A stretch of 25,536 bases of DNA, from the IMG/VR virus record IMGVR_UViG_3300026519_000060, positions 1 to 25,536 of that record; one strand, written 5' to 3'. A program made the position numbers and the translations under genes. The notes under the pieces were generated by a model, which saw nothing but the letters and a program-made list of their open reading frames with translations, ran no database searches and was not told the DNA's origin. Positions 15,876 to 22,579 of this stretch are shown piece by piece. Origin of the DNA: a virus. Within the stretch, counting starts at the first letter, position 1. Each line of letters begins with the position of its first letter.

Positions 15876-18027
15876 CTTCGTAGCTCGGTATGATTGACAG
15901 AACGGTGGTCGGCAGAGGCTCATCCTGAACAACCTGTAGGCTTCCGTATTCCGTGTCAGGTTCTATAAACAGCCTGAAGTACCCTGTTTTCATGGCTGTC
16001 GGACTGCCCCACGGTTCACTTGACCTTTGCTTCACTTCTGACAACTCACCATTCTCAGACCCAACTTTAAGTCCACGGGTATTCAGAACGCCAACGATGA
16101 CCTCAGACGCACGCTTCCATCTACCCTGGACTTCCTGGACCGGAGGCTCAAGAGTTACGATATTAGCCTGGTACGGCAACCCGACATGAACTGTGCTTGC
16201 TGCGTAGTCAAGAGTTATGCTGCCACCGGATACGACTTTTTGCGGATGAACATTGCCATCAGCAAGTATGGATACGGTCTCTCCCTCAAGGTGATCAAGT
16301 CCTGTCAATGTCGTTACTGGTGCGCCTGAATATGTCAGCCCACTGTCAACAAAAAATGCGTCCTCTATCCTTGAAAACTCTCTACTGTGCAAACGCTCTA
16401 TGTATTTAACTGGCCCTTCACCAGGCCCTATATTCCGTTCAACAACAACATAAACTGCGTCCTCACCATTCTCAGGGACAACGGCTACAGACTTAAACGA
16501 ACCATTCGTCGTATGTTTGTGCCAAGCTATGACTTCTTGCTCTTGTATGAACGTCAAACCAACAAGTATACCATCGTTCCTGACATACCAAACTATGTTA
16601 TAGGGTTCTTCAGCCCTGCCAGAGTCAACCCAGTCGTACCCGGTAAATATATGTTTCGCAGTTATTGATATGTCGCTGCCAGCATATCCGTCAACATCGA
16701 GTCTGTACCCAAGAGTCCTTACTGCCGTCCCAAATGCCTGAGTGTGCAATACGATATTACCAATCACTATCGGTCTTAGTGGTGATGAGCCTCTGTAGCT
16801 TTGAGGCTTGACTTGTATGTTATCTATGGTGAACGCTCTGTCACCAGACGTAATGCTATGTTCGGCACCAGATGTAAGGACAAGAAGCGTATTTATTGAA
16901 ACAAGCCCACGAACAGCATTTACCTGTGCTGCATCAACGCTAATCGTTATGGCATCTCCGGCCTTTTGCGGCCTCGATGTATTGAAGTTGTGAAAATTAG
17001 CGACCTGACTAAACCAGATTTTTTGTGGATTGTTGTTTGTGTTGGCGAACACAAGCCGCTGCTGGTGGTAAGTTACAACAGATGGATAATCACCGGGGGA
17101 GGAAAAAGGGAGTTTTGAAACTGGCGGTGTGTCATCCAAGGATGGGATTATTTTCTCATCGGTGAACGATGTCCCTATCGCGTTTCCTATATACCCGTAA
17201 ACCCCATTCTTTTCCTTGTATATATTGTATGATTCTGCACCAGCTACCGCACTCCACGATATTACAAGACCATCCTCAAGCCCATTGACTGACGCAGAAG
17301 GCAAACTTTCTTCACCAGTATCAGAACTTATGGCTGTAACAACATAATTATATGAAATTATTCCAGCACCACCTGTCGCCGTTACGCCAGTAGGCGAAGA
17401 TATTGACGGTCCAAAGTTTATTTGGTCAAGAACCCACCTGTCATGGGCGTATCGTTTTAGCTCCATAGGCGGGTAGTTAGAGTGAACTATTGTTATCACA
17501 TCGGCCGACTGAACATACTGCAACGACATGACATCAATGTCTGCGTATGGCGTTGGTATCTCAACGATGTCCTGCTCAAGTGCATACCAATATATCTGCC
17601 AACTAGCACCGATCCCTGGCTGGTCTATTGAAAGCGATATATGGCTCCGTTTACAGTAGTAGTTGACGCCAGATTGGTTTACATGGTCGCCTTTTGTGTA
17701 ACCTGTATCGATCGCCCACGCTGGGGGAGTGGTTTGCAGCAAAACCCGCCCGCCATTCCTTATAACACGCATGTACTGATCGCCAAACTCAAGACAATAT
17801 GTATCAAGGTCGTTGAATGAGAATGGGATCAGCTTTACGGGTGAAAACGATGATTTAACCTGAGTAACGAACTCAAACCCTGGTCTGTTTGAGACACCAC
17901 CTTCAGGGTGGACGAAGAAGTTAGTACATTCTTTCAGGCCAGATACATACCTTGACAGGTCCGGTCTTGAGTGCAATGCTGGCGACAGTTCACCAGACGT
18001 AAAGTTGTTTTGCGGTATGTCTGCCAA
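15865..18027 (-). CDS. tail nozzle protein (tail tubular protein B, gp12-like)
   Basis: This ~720-residue protein should form the distal nozzle of the short tail. The N-terminus is diagnostic: NNFTSGELSPALHSRPDLSR, then YVSGLKECTNFFVHPEGG, NRPGFEF and LIPFSFNDLDTYCLEFGDQ, as in gp12-like and related phage tail proteins. A fibronectin type III-like insert (about 210-310; SPTGVTATGG, ISYNYVVTAI, SWSAVAGAESYNIYKEKNG) interrupts the propeller region. Two TTG codons could start it. The first (18031-18033) overlaps the adaptor stop, but GAGGA is only one base from it; the second (18025-18027) lies seven bases after GAGGA and gives the N-terminus (M)ADIPQNNF, so I prefer it. T7 gp12 is 794 residues. 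Confidence 0.85.
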   Translation of the reverse strand: MADIPQNNFTSGELSPALHSRPDLSRYVSGLKECTNFFVHPEGGVSNRPGFEFVTQVKSSFSPVKLIPFSFNDLDTYCLEFGDQYMRVIRNGGRVLLQTTPPAWAIDTGYTKGDHVNQSGVNYYCKRSHISLSIDQPGIGASWQIYWYALEQDIVEIPTPYADIDVMSLQYVQSADVITIVHSNYPPMELKRYAHDRWVLDQINFGPSISSPTGVTATGGAGIISYNYVVTAISSDTGEESLPSASVNGLEDGLVISWSAVAGAESYNIYKEKNGVYGYIGNAIGTSFTDEKIIPSLDDTPPVSKLPFSSPGDYPSVVTYHQQRLVFANTNNNPQKIWFSQVANFHNFNTSRPQKAGDAITISVDAAQVNAVRGLVSINTLLVLTSGAEHSITSGDRAFTIDNIQVKPQSYRGSSPLRPIVIGNIVLHTQAFGTAVRTLGYRLDVDGYAGSDISITAKHIFTGYDWVDSGRAEEPYNIVWYVRNDGILVGLTFIQEQEVIAWHKHTTNGSFKSVAVVPENGEDAVYVVVERNIGPGEGPVKYIERLHSREFSRIEDAFFVDSGLTYSGAPVTTLTGLDHLEGETVSILADGNVHPQKVVSGGSITLDYAASTVHVGLPYQANIVTLEPPVQEVQGRWKRASEVIVGVLNTRGLKVGSENGELSEVKQRSSEPWGSPTAMKTGYFRLFIEPDTEYGSLQVVQDEPLPTTVLSIIPSYEVED

Positions 18028-18029
18028 AG

Positions 18030-18620
18030 TCAAGTCCTCGCATCAAGCCATGGAACACTGTAGCTGTCACCTGTTTCTTCTTCATTTATATTTACGGCTC
18101 TCGCCGTCTGAATGAGCATATTGAACAGGGAGACTGCATCGTCGCGCAGCGTCCTCTTTCCAGTCAACGGCATGGCTACCAGTGACGCCAACTTTGCGGA
18201 GAACGCTTCGACAAACGCGCCAGAGAACATTGTTGTGTTGGTCACAAAGGCAGTATATCTGACCTTTGCTGCTGGCTCATCTGTCAAAATCACTTTTGAG
18301 TCTGCAATATCACTGTGCGCAACCTGGAAAGGGATTGGTGTTTTGGTCCTGTCTACAGGAAGTATTGCCCTGACTGCGGCACACAAGTTTGGGTATGCAT
18401 ACTGATACACCCATGTTTGCGGTGGTGTACCTGACTCTGATAACTGTTCTGTCTTCCTTGCGAACGCCCAGTCATGCGCTTCCAATGTGGCTGCCAAGGC
18501 AGTGTTGTAGAACAGATTTATTTTCCTTGCTTCCTTGCTGTCTTCGGTCAACGAAGCAATATTAGACCGTGAGCCGATGTGTGCCAAAGCCATATTTGCA
18601 ATGTCTACATCACTTGCCAT
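18030..18620 (-). CDS. tail adaptor (tail tubular protein A, gp11-like)
   Basis: At 196 residues this is exactly the length of T7 gp11. It carries the family's features: the N-terminal helix VDIANMALAHIGSRSNIASL, then EARKINLFYNTALAATLEAH, DWAFARK, and the VYQYAYP segment followed by a beta region and a C-terminal helix. It should form the ring joining portal and nozzle. The start at 18620 (MASDV) is preferred over the frame's first start at 18653 because it matches the family's N-terminus; it overlaps the upstream staple gene by 11 bases. The end overlaps the nozzle gene. Confidence 0.85.
   Translation of the reverse strand: MASDVDIANMALAHIGSRSNIASLTEDSKEARKINLFYNTALAATLEAHDWAFARKTEQLSESGTPPQTWVYQYAYPNLCAAVRAILPVDRTKTPIPFQVAHSDIADSKVILTDEPAAKVRYTAFVTNTTMFSGAFVEAFSAKLASLVAMPLTGKRTLRDDAVSLFNMLIQTARAVNINEEETGDSYSVPWLDART
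18035..18039 (-). promoter_or_regulatory. ribosome binding site choosing the tail nozzle start
   Basis: The minus strand reads GAGGA here. It is seven bases from the TTG at 18025-18027 and only one base from the TTG at 18031-18033, which favours the former as the start of the tail nozzle gene. No ATG is available nearby. Confidence 0.55.
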
Positions 18621-18924
18621 TGTCACCACCATACATCGCTGACTCACGATCACCAGGGGATGGCTTTATGCCAAGGGCTGTGATCTGAAGCGTGACACTC
18701 TCGCCATCATCAGCTTTCCTGTGTCCTGTCACTTTCATAACTGCGTCGAATGGAATCTGACTTCCGACCTTCGGCTCTCTCAGGCCAATCTTGTCAAGCT
18801 CAGGGCCTTCGAGCGTAACCGTCAAACCGAAAAAGTAATCATCCTTTTCGGCGTCAGCAGGCCCGCCAAGTAGCGTTTTCCCTTCTTTCTCTACTTGCGA
18901 CCGTTTCAAATCTACAATGGACAT
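18610..18924 (-). CDS. capsid staple-like protein
   Basis: This 104-residue protein starts MSIVDLKRS, has a charged linker, then FFGLTVTLEGPELDKIGL, PKVG, a beta-rich stretch and VTLQITALGI. That order (short N-terminal arm; YxxGLxxxL; leucine-glycine-leucine then a VG turn; LQIT near the end) is that of small phage proteins annotated as capsid staple proteins, which clamp neighbouring capsid subunits. It is the first gene after the mid-operon terminator. GAGGA lies six bases before the ATG, immediately after the terminator's T tract. The name is recalled from annotation patterns, so the exact role is moderately certain. Confidence 0.6.
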   Translation of the reverse strand: MSIVDLKRSQVEKEGKTLLGGPADAEKDDYFFGLTVTLEGPELDKIGLREPKVGSQIPFDAVMKVTGHRKADDGESVTLQITALGIKPSPGDRESAMYGGDNGK

Positions 18925-18939
18925 GGCTTTTCCTCATGT

Positions 18940-18993
18940 AAAAAGGCCCCGGCACCCAAAACGACTTAGCGTATCATACAGGTGTCGGGGCCT
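18940..18993 (-). terminator. intrinsic terminator inside the virion operon
   Basis: On the minus strand AGGCCCCG-A-CACC pairs with GGTG-C-CGGGGCCT (one A/C mismatch) around a 24-base loop, followed by five T residues (18944-18940, the first of them also closing the stem). The plus strand has no T tract, so the signal acts on the late transcript. It separates the capsid group from the staple and tail genes and would lower expression of the latter. Confidence 0.8.
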
Positions 18994-19015
18994 CGTGGCC
19001 TGTTAGAAGACAAAA

Positions 19016-19189
19016 TTAGTCAAGCAGTTCTTCGTCTTCTTCGTCTTCTTCGGGCTGTTGGTCTGCTTTAGTTGCGACCCTTACCATCCATGACGGCATC
19101 GGATCATCAGGCTTGATGGGGTACTCAAACTCCTCCCCAGGCTCACGGATGCGCTGATAGTACCCACGCTTGGTTGCTCGGACCTTCAT
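19016..19189 (-). CDS. small acidic phage protein downstream of the capsid genes
   Basis: This is a 57-residue protein. It begins MKVRATKRGYYQRIREPGEE followed by FEYP, and PSWM occurs near residue 34. This is the pattern of small conserved phage proteins lying near capsid genes (MKVxAT..GYY/F...R.PG..F......SWM). It ends in a strongly acidic tail (EEDEEDEELLD) encoded by a repeated nine-base unit. Function is unknown. A near-perfect Shine-Dalgarno lies upstream (19195-19204). It sits 16 bases after the cement gene and just before the terminator, so it belongs to the highly expressed capsid group. Confidence 0.8.
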   Translation of the reverse strand: MKVRATKRGYYQRIREPGEEFEYPIKPDDPMPSWMVRVATKADQQPEEDEEDEELLD

Positions 19190-19194
19190 TTTGC

Positions 19195-19204
19195 ATCACC
19201 TCCC
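19195..19204 (-). promoter_or_regulatory. strong ribosome binding site for the 57-residue gene
   Basis: The minus strand reads GGGAGGTGAT five bases before the ATG, close to a full match to the 16S rRNA anti-Shine-Dalgarno sequence. It is the best such site I noticed in the window and supports the small gene being real and well translated. Confidence 0.7.
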
Positions 19205-19205
19205 T

Positions 19206-19595
19206 TTAGATGTTGGTGTCACGGCCCATCGACAGGCCAGCTACAACTTCATAGGCCGGGGTCGTCCCGCCAACGGTATAGTTCAGCCGCATGTACCGAG
19301 CATCAACGCCGTCAGGTACAAACTGCAAAGCGGCCTTGTCGCCAGCCGAGCCGCCGGTAAACGTCATCGAGATGACGTTTTTCGGTGACGTAAACGCTTC
19401 GTCGGCGGACACCTGAACATCGACCTGGAGAGTTGGAGCGGTGCCGCTGGCGTCAGCGGTAAGCTGGATGAGCAGAGGGATAGGACGACCGGGGCCAAGG
19501 TCTGTCGAGGCCCCAAGGTCAATCACATTGGTCGAAACAGCGTTAACCGTGATGGCCTGCTTGTTCGACATCAGAGTTTCTTGATCAAGGATCAT
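19206..19595 (-). CDS. capsid cement protein, Bbp16-like
   Basis: This 129-residue protein opens MILDQETLMSNKQAITVNAV, with STNVIDLGAS next, the hallmark of the Bbp16 family of capsid cement proteins named from Bordetella phage BPP-1. These beta-rich proteins sit on the outside of the capsid and stabilise it. Central segments PIPLLIQLTADASG and TLQVDVQVSADEAF, and the closing VPDGVDARYMRLNYTVGGT, fit the family. AAGGAGA lies seven bases before the ATG. It directly follows the major capsid gene, as in BPP-1-like phages. Confidence 0.85.
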   Translation of the reverse strand: MILDQETLMSNKQAITVNAVSTNVIDLGASTDLGPGRPIPLLIQLTADASGTAPTLQVDVQVSADEAFTSPKNVISMTFTGGSAGDKAALQFVPDGVDARYMRLNYTVGGTTPAYEVVAGLSMGRDTNI

Positions 19596-19618
19596 TGTTC
19601 AATCTCCTTCAGTTGACC

Positions 19619-20620
19619 TTAGACCACACGGGCCTCGGTGTTGAGAATGGCGTCGCACTCACGGATAGGCATACCCAGGAACGACACAATCTCCTTCCCC
19701 TCGAACGTGTCGATGGTCAGATTGACGTTGCTGGTGTTCTTGGCGATCTTGTGCAGCGCGGTCTTGATAACCGTATTGCAGTAAATCGCGGCTTTGCCAT
19801 TCCGAACACGACGCTGACGCAGCTTGTAATAGGCGTCGATCATGTATTCGTCGATATCCCTACCGCCGGACTGACCAGTGGCCTGAATGTCGGATACGTC
19901 CAGATTGGCGACGCGAGCGACATACCGCCAGTCGCGGACGGACAGGCCGATGTCCCACTGGAAATGCTCACGATAAACTTCATACATCGAGCCATCAGCT
20001 TTTTCCTTGGTGGTCTTGCCAAGGTCTTCACGCTGCACACCAGCCTTACTGCCTTTCGGATACAGCAGATGTACGGTCTTGGGCGACCATACGATGAACC
20101 AGATAGACGTATTATCAGCACCAATGCCGCCGCCATCAACGATTTGGCTGCCGTTTTCGGCAGACAGGTTGGAGAACCGAGGAGCAAGGCCCATGAATTG
20201 CTCGGGGCTGCTGGCGGTGTCGCTGTAGAACAGCGCCGTTGCCATCTGGTTCGACATCCCCTCGATGAAAGCCTCGGCCTCGTCAAGACGAAGCGCATTG
20301 CCGTTTGCGCCTGCCAGCATGACCAGCTTGGCGTCCACCTCGGAATATGCCTCAAGCCAGCCGGTCGTGTCAGTGACCTGGCGAGTGGTGGACTTGCTGG
20401 GCTGGACGCCCTGGTACAGCATCCGCCAGGTACCAGAAGGCAGGCCGGTCCGAACGGTAGTCATGTGCTGCGAGCCGTCGTTACACTCGACGGAAACAGC
20501 GTCATCCAGAATCGGGTTGATTTCAGTCAGCATGTCGATCACTTCCGCGATCTGGCCATTCGGCTCGGTACGGCGGTAGTAGTCGGCAAGCTGAAGGTAT
20601 GTTTGACCTACGGTAGCCAT
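19619..20620 (-). CDS. major capsid protein (HK97 fold, Bbp17-like)
   Basis: This 333-residue protein should be the main shell subunit. It opens MATVGQTYLQLADYYRRTEP, with PNGQIAEVIDML overlapping, and contains ILDDA, VRTGLPSGTWRMLYQGVQPS, STTRQVTDTTGWLEAYSEVD and SGGRDIDEYMIDAYYKL, all typical of the podovirus capsid group that includes BPP-1. Length agrees with that family. It lies between the scaffold and cement genes and has AAGGAG about eight bases upstream of the ATG. No internal protease gene is seen nearby, consistent with a separate scaffold and an unprocessed subunit, though this is inference. A 619-codon open frame on the opposite strand is a shadow. Confidence 0.9.
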   Translation of the reverse strand: MATVGQTYLQLADYYRRTEPNGQIAEVIDMLTEINPILDDAVSVECNDGSQHMTTVRTGLPSGTWRMLYQGVQPSKSTTRQVTDTTGWLEAYSEVDAKLVMLAGANGNALRLDEAEAFIEGMSNQMATALFYSDTASSPEQFMGLAPRFSNLSAENGSQIVDGGGIGADNTSIWFIVWSPKTVHLLYPKGSKAGVQREDLGKTTKEKADGSMYEVYREHFQWDIGLSVRDWRYVARVANLDVSDIQATGQSGGRDIDEYMIDAYYKLRQRRVRNGKAAIYCNTVIKTALHKIAKNTSNVNLTIDTFEGKEIVSFLGMPIRECDAILNTEARVV

Positions 20621-20635
20621 GTTATGTACTCCTTA

Positions 20636-21349
20636 TCAGTCGGTTTGAGGATTGCCGTAAAGGGCTTCAACGCGATCAAGTTTGGCCGGTGCGCCTTCGG
20701 CGTTCGCCAACTTGAGTGTGTCTTCGCCCATATTGACCCCGAGCCGATAGAACAGTCGTACAATTTCCGGGTGGTTCCCCAGGCCAAGACCTGTCGGGTT
20801 TTCCGTCGGATGGTACGGGTCCATCAGTTTTTTCAGGTCATCATTCGCCAAAGCCTCGAAAGCCTGATGGGCTTTAGCGATTTTCTTGTCGAAGTCGGCG
20901 CCGCCAACTTCGGGGTCGTTCTTTACAATGTCCGCCCACTCGGTCAGACGGTTGTTGTAGGCTTCAAGGATTTGACTTTGGCGGGACACCTCAAAGTCAA
21001 CCAGTTTTTGAGCAGCTTCGTTGCTCAAACCAAGCTCTTTCGCCATATCCTTGAATTGGTCAAGGACGCTATCATCGACAGCGCCCTTGAACTCATCTGG
21101 TATAGAAAGGTCGTATTCTACTTCTTCCGACCCTTCTTGCCCCCCTTCTTCCCCTTCTTGCCCTTGGTCTTCATCATTTCCTTTTCCTCCGTTCTCGTTG
21201 TTGTCTTCAGCGCCCTGACCTTCAGCGCCCTGACCTTCAGCGCCCTGACCTTCAGCGCCCTGACCTTCAGCGCCCTGACCTTCAGCGCCACCGGAAGCTG
21301 CGCCTTCTGCACCAGCTTCCTGCATGTGCCGTTTGAAAAAGTCAATCAT
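20636..21349 (-). CDS. capsid scaffolding protein with pentapeptide repeats
   Basis: This is a 237-residue acidic protein. After an N-terminal helix there is a GQGAE pentapeptide run (about 21-48), a Gly/Glu-rich linker (to about 77), then the conserved scaffold body: YDLSIPDEFKG, LDQFKDMAKELGLSNEAAQK, LVDFEVSRQ, WADIVKNDPEVGGADFDKK and GNHPEIVRLFYRLGVNMGED. These segments are common to podovirus scaffold proteins that guide procapsid assembly and then leave. It directly precedes the major capsid gene with a 15-base spacer. AAGGGGA lies seven bases before the start. The repeat linker probably varies in length between relatives. Confidence 0.8.
   Translation of the reverse strand: MIDFFKRHMQEAGAEGAASGGAEGQGAEGQGAEGQGAEGQGAEGQGAEDNNENGGKGNDEDQGQEGEEGGQEGSEEVEYDLSIPDEFKGAVDDSVLDQFKDMAKELGLSNEAAQKLVDFEVSRQSQILEAYNNRLTEWADIVKNDPEVGGADFDKKIAKAHQAFEALANDDLKKLMDPYHPTENPTGLGLGNHPEIVRLFYRLGVNMGEDTLKLANAEGAPAKLDRVEALYGNPQTD
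21205..21289 (-). repeat. 15-bp tandem repeat in the scaffold gene
   Basis: Five exact copies of a 15-base unit (plus strand CTTCAGCGCCCTGAC) start at 21205, followed by a partial copy ending at 21289. They encode the GQGAE run. Perfect identity between copies points to recent expansion by slippage; loss or gain of a unit keeps the frame. Confidence 0.9.
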
Positions 21350-21662
21350 CTTTCATTCCCCTTTGCTCTTTCTCCATCGTTTGAAACTCTGGCAGGCAGT
21401 GCTCTACCAACTGGCCAAGGAGAGACAGTCCAAAGTCACGCCTCCCCTCATTGAACGCCATTGTCACAGGATCAGTGTCGAAGACCGAGCGATAAACGCC
21501 GCATTTCCCAAGCATGGCCCAGACAAAGCCCCGGCCTTCCTTTGTCCTCATAATAGCTCTGAGATTATTTATTTCGGAATTGGTCTTATTGTGCTCTCTC
21601 CGTTTTGCATCTGCGACATGCTTCTCGTTACTACTATCATAGTATTCTTTTTGCTTTGTCAT
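21342..21662 (-). CDS. Bbp19-like phage protein
   Basis: This 106-residue protein has the features of the Bbp19-like family: DAKRREHNKTNSEINNLRAI, then MRTKEGRGFVWAMLGKCGVY, VFDTDPVTMAFNEGRRDFGL and a C-terminal helix with LPEFQTM. The family is named from phage BPP-1 and is found beside capsid genes in many phages; its function is not established. The gene ends eight bases inside the scaffold gene, so translation is probably coupled, and GGAGA lies seven bases before its ATG. Confidence 0.75.
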   Translation of the reverse strand: MTKQKEYYDSSNEKHVADAKRREHNKTNSEINNLRAIMRTKEGRGFVWAMLGKCGVYRSVFDTDPVTMAFNEGRRDFGLSLLGQLVEHCLPEFQTMEKEQRGMKDD

Positions 21663-21834
21663 ACTCCCGTCTCCGAGTTTGCCTGTCTGTTGTTTGGACG
21701 ACTGGTTCTATTATTATCGGCACAATCAAATCACTGACCAATTCTGATACTGTCGGTTGAGTTGGCAAAATAGAAGCGTATGGCCCGCCGAGCCCATACG
21801 CAAATAGCTCCCTCCCTAGTCCGAACGAAATCAT
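21637..21834 (-). CDS. small hypothetical phage protein
   Basis: This is a 65-residue protein. It starts MISFGLGRELFAYGLGGPYA, has a hydrophobic middle (SELVSDLIVPIIIEPVV) and a basic C-terminus (RQTRRREYDKAKRIL). The FGLG motif at the start recurs in small phage proteins near capsid genes, but I know no function. Evidence that it is real is its place in an overlapping chain: its ATG overlaps the upstream stop as ATGA and its end overlaps the Bbp19-like gene by 26 bases. The hydrophobic stretch could be membrane-associated or a buried segment. Confidence 0.55.
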   Translation of the reverse strand: MISFGLGRELFAYGLGGPYASILPTQPTVSELVSDLIVPIIIEPVVQTTDRQTRRREYDKAKRIL

Positions 21835-22355
21835 TGCGGTGAAATCTCTGTAAGGTCGTCAGTAGCATTGAATACTTTGAGCGGGGTTACACCATCACTT
21901 GAGTATATAGTTATTGTGTTCGCTGCTTTGTCATGGACCCGGCGGTTCCAATGCGCTGAGTGTATATCCTGTATCCGTTGGTCTTCGTAGTTGACGAAAC
22001 CAGCACTGTTCTGCGCAATCACCTGGACTTGGTTCTGGACAAGGATACCTGCCCCAACATCAAAGATATTGTTATTCGATCCCGCCAATCGCACCGAGTA
22101 TTGCCCATCCTCGAATTGCACCCGATAGCCATTAAGCATCTCCACTTTCCGGGCATACGTTACACCTGCGACAGTGTATCCCGCAACATGGTCATGCGTG
22201 CGCGGCCAGGGTATCCCATCTGCCCCACTCTCAAGTGCCTTCAACTGCAACCGAAACCAATTCGTGTCAAGCTCGTACAGCGTACCGCTGATTAGAGTCA
22301 AGTCGGCTCGCGGGATCGTAATTAGCTGGTTCGCCCAGTCTATCGAGATTGCCAT
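21831..22355 (-). CDS. conserved phage structural-module protein of unknown role
   Basis: This 174-residue, beta-rich protein belongs to a recognisable phage family by its opening MAISIDWANQLITIPRADLT and the later GYTVAGVTYARKVEMLNGYR, VQFEDGQYSVRLAGSNNNI and NQVQVIAQNSAGFVNYEDQR. The family occurs beside virion genes in many tailed phages, often next to other beta-rich proteins, and is presumed to be a virion or tail accessory component; no activity is known to me. It overlaps the preceding small gene by 16 bases and the following one as ATGA. AGGAG lies about 11 bases before the ATG, a little far. Confidence 0.6.
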   Translation of the reverse strand: MAISIDWANQLITIPRADLTLISGTLYELDTNWFRLQLKALESGADGIPWPRTHDHVAGYTVAGVTYARKVEMLNGYRVQFEDGQYSVRLAGSNNNIFDVGAGILVQNQVQVIAQNSAGFVNYEDQRIQDIHSAHWNRRVHDKAANTITIYSSDGVTPLKVFNATDDLTEISPQ

Positions 22356-22579
22356 AGCCGTCGAAGCTCCTGAATCTCTTGAAGTACCTGTGTCTTGAAC
22401 GAATCAAGCGCGGCTACCTGCACCTTGACATCACCCACCGCGTTTTGCAGTTCCAAGCAAAGCATGTGCAGGTTCCGTACATTTCGCCGGATGCTATCAA
22501 GCTCACCCACCTCTGGCATGGCTTCAGCTACTTCCTTCAGCCGAATCTCTACCACCGCTAATCTATCTTCAACTGTCAT
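22340..22579 (-). CDS. small coiled-coil protein
   Basis: This 79-residue protein is almost entirely predicted helix with heptad-like hydrophobics (VEDRLAVVEIRLKEVAEAM, IRRNVRNLHMLCLELQNAV, VQVAALDSFKTQVLQEI). It has no membrane segment or signal peptide. It probably forms an oligomeric coiled coil; partner and role are unknown. Its ATG overlaps the stop of the 628-residue gene as ATGA and its end overlaps the next gene by 16 bases, which supports it being translated as part of the virion operon. Confidence 0.6.
   Translation of the reverse strand: MTVEDRLAVVEIRLKEVAEAMPEVGELDSIRRNVRNLHMLCLELQNAVGDVKVQVAALDSFKTQVLQEIQELRRLWQSR

Noticed and set aside
19595-21454. 619-codon open frame on the plus strand opposite the cement, capsid and scaffold genes
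   Set aside because: It is antisense to the well-supported capsid and scaffold genes; its protein shows no family pattern and low-complexity runs mirror the scaffold repeat. Codon bias of the real genes explains the lack of stops.
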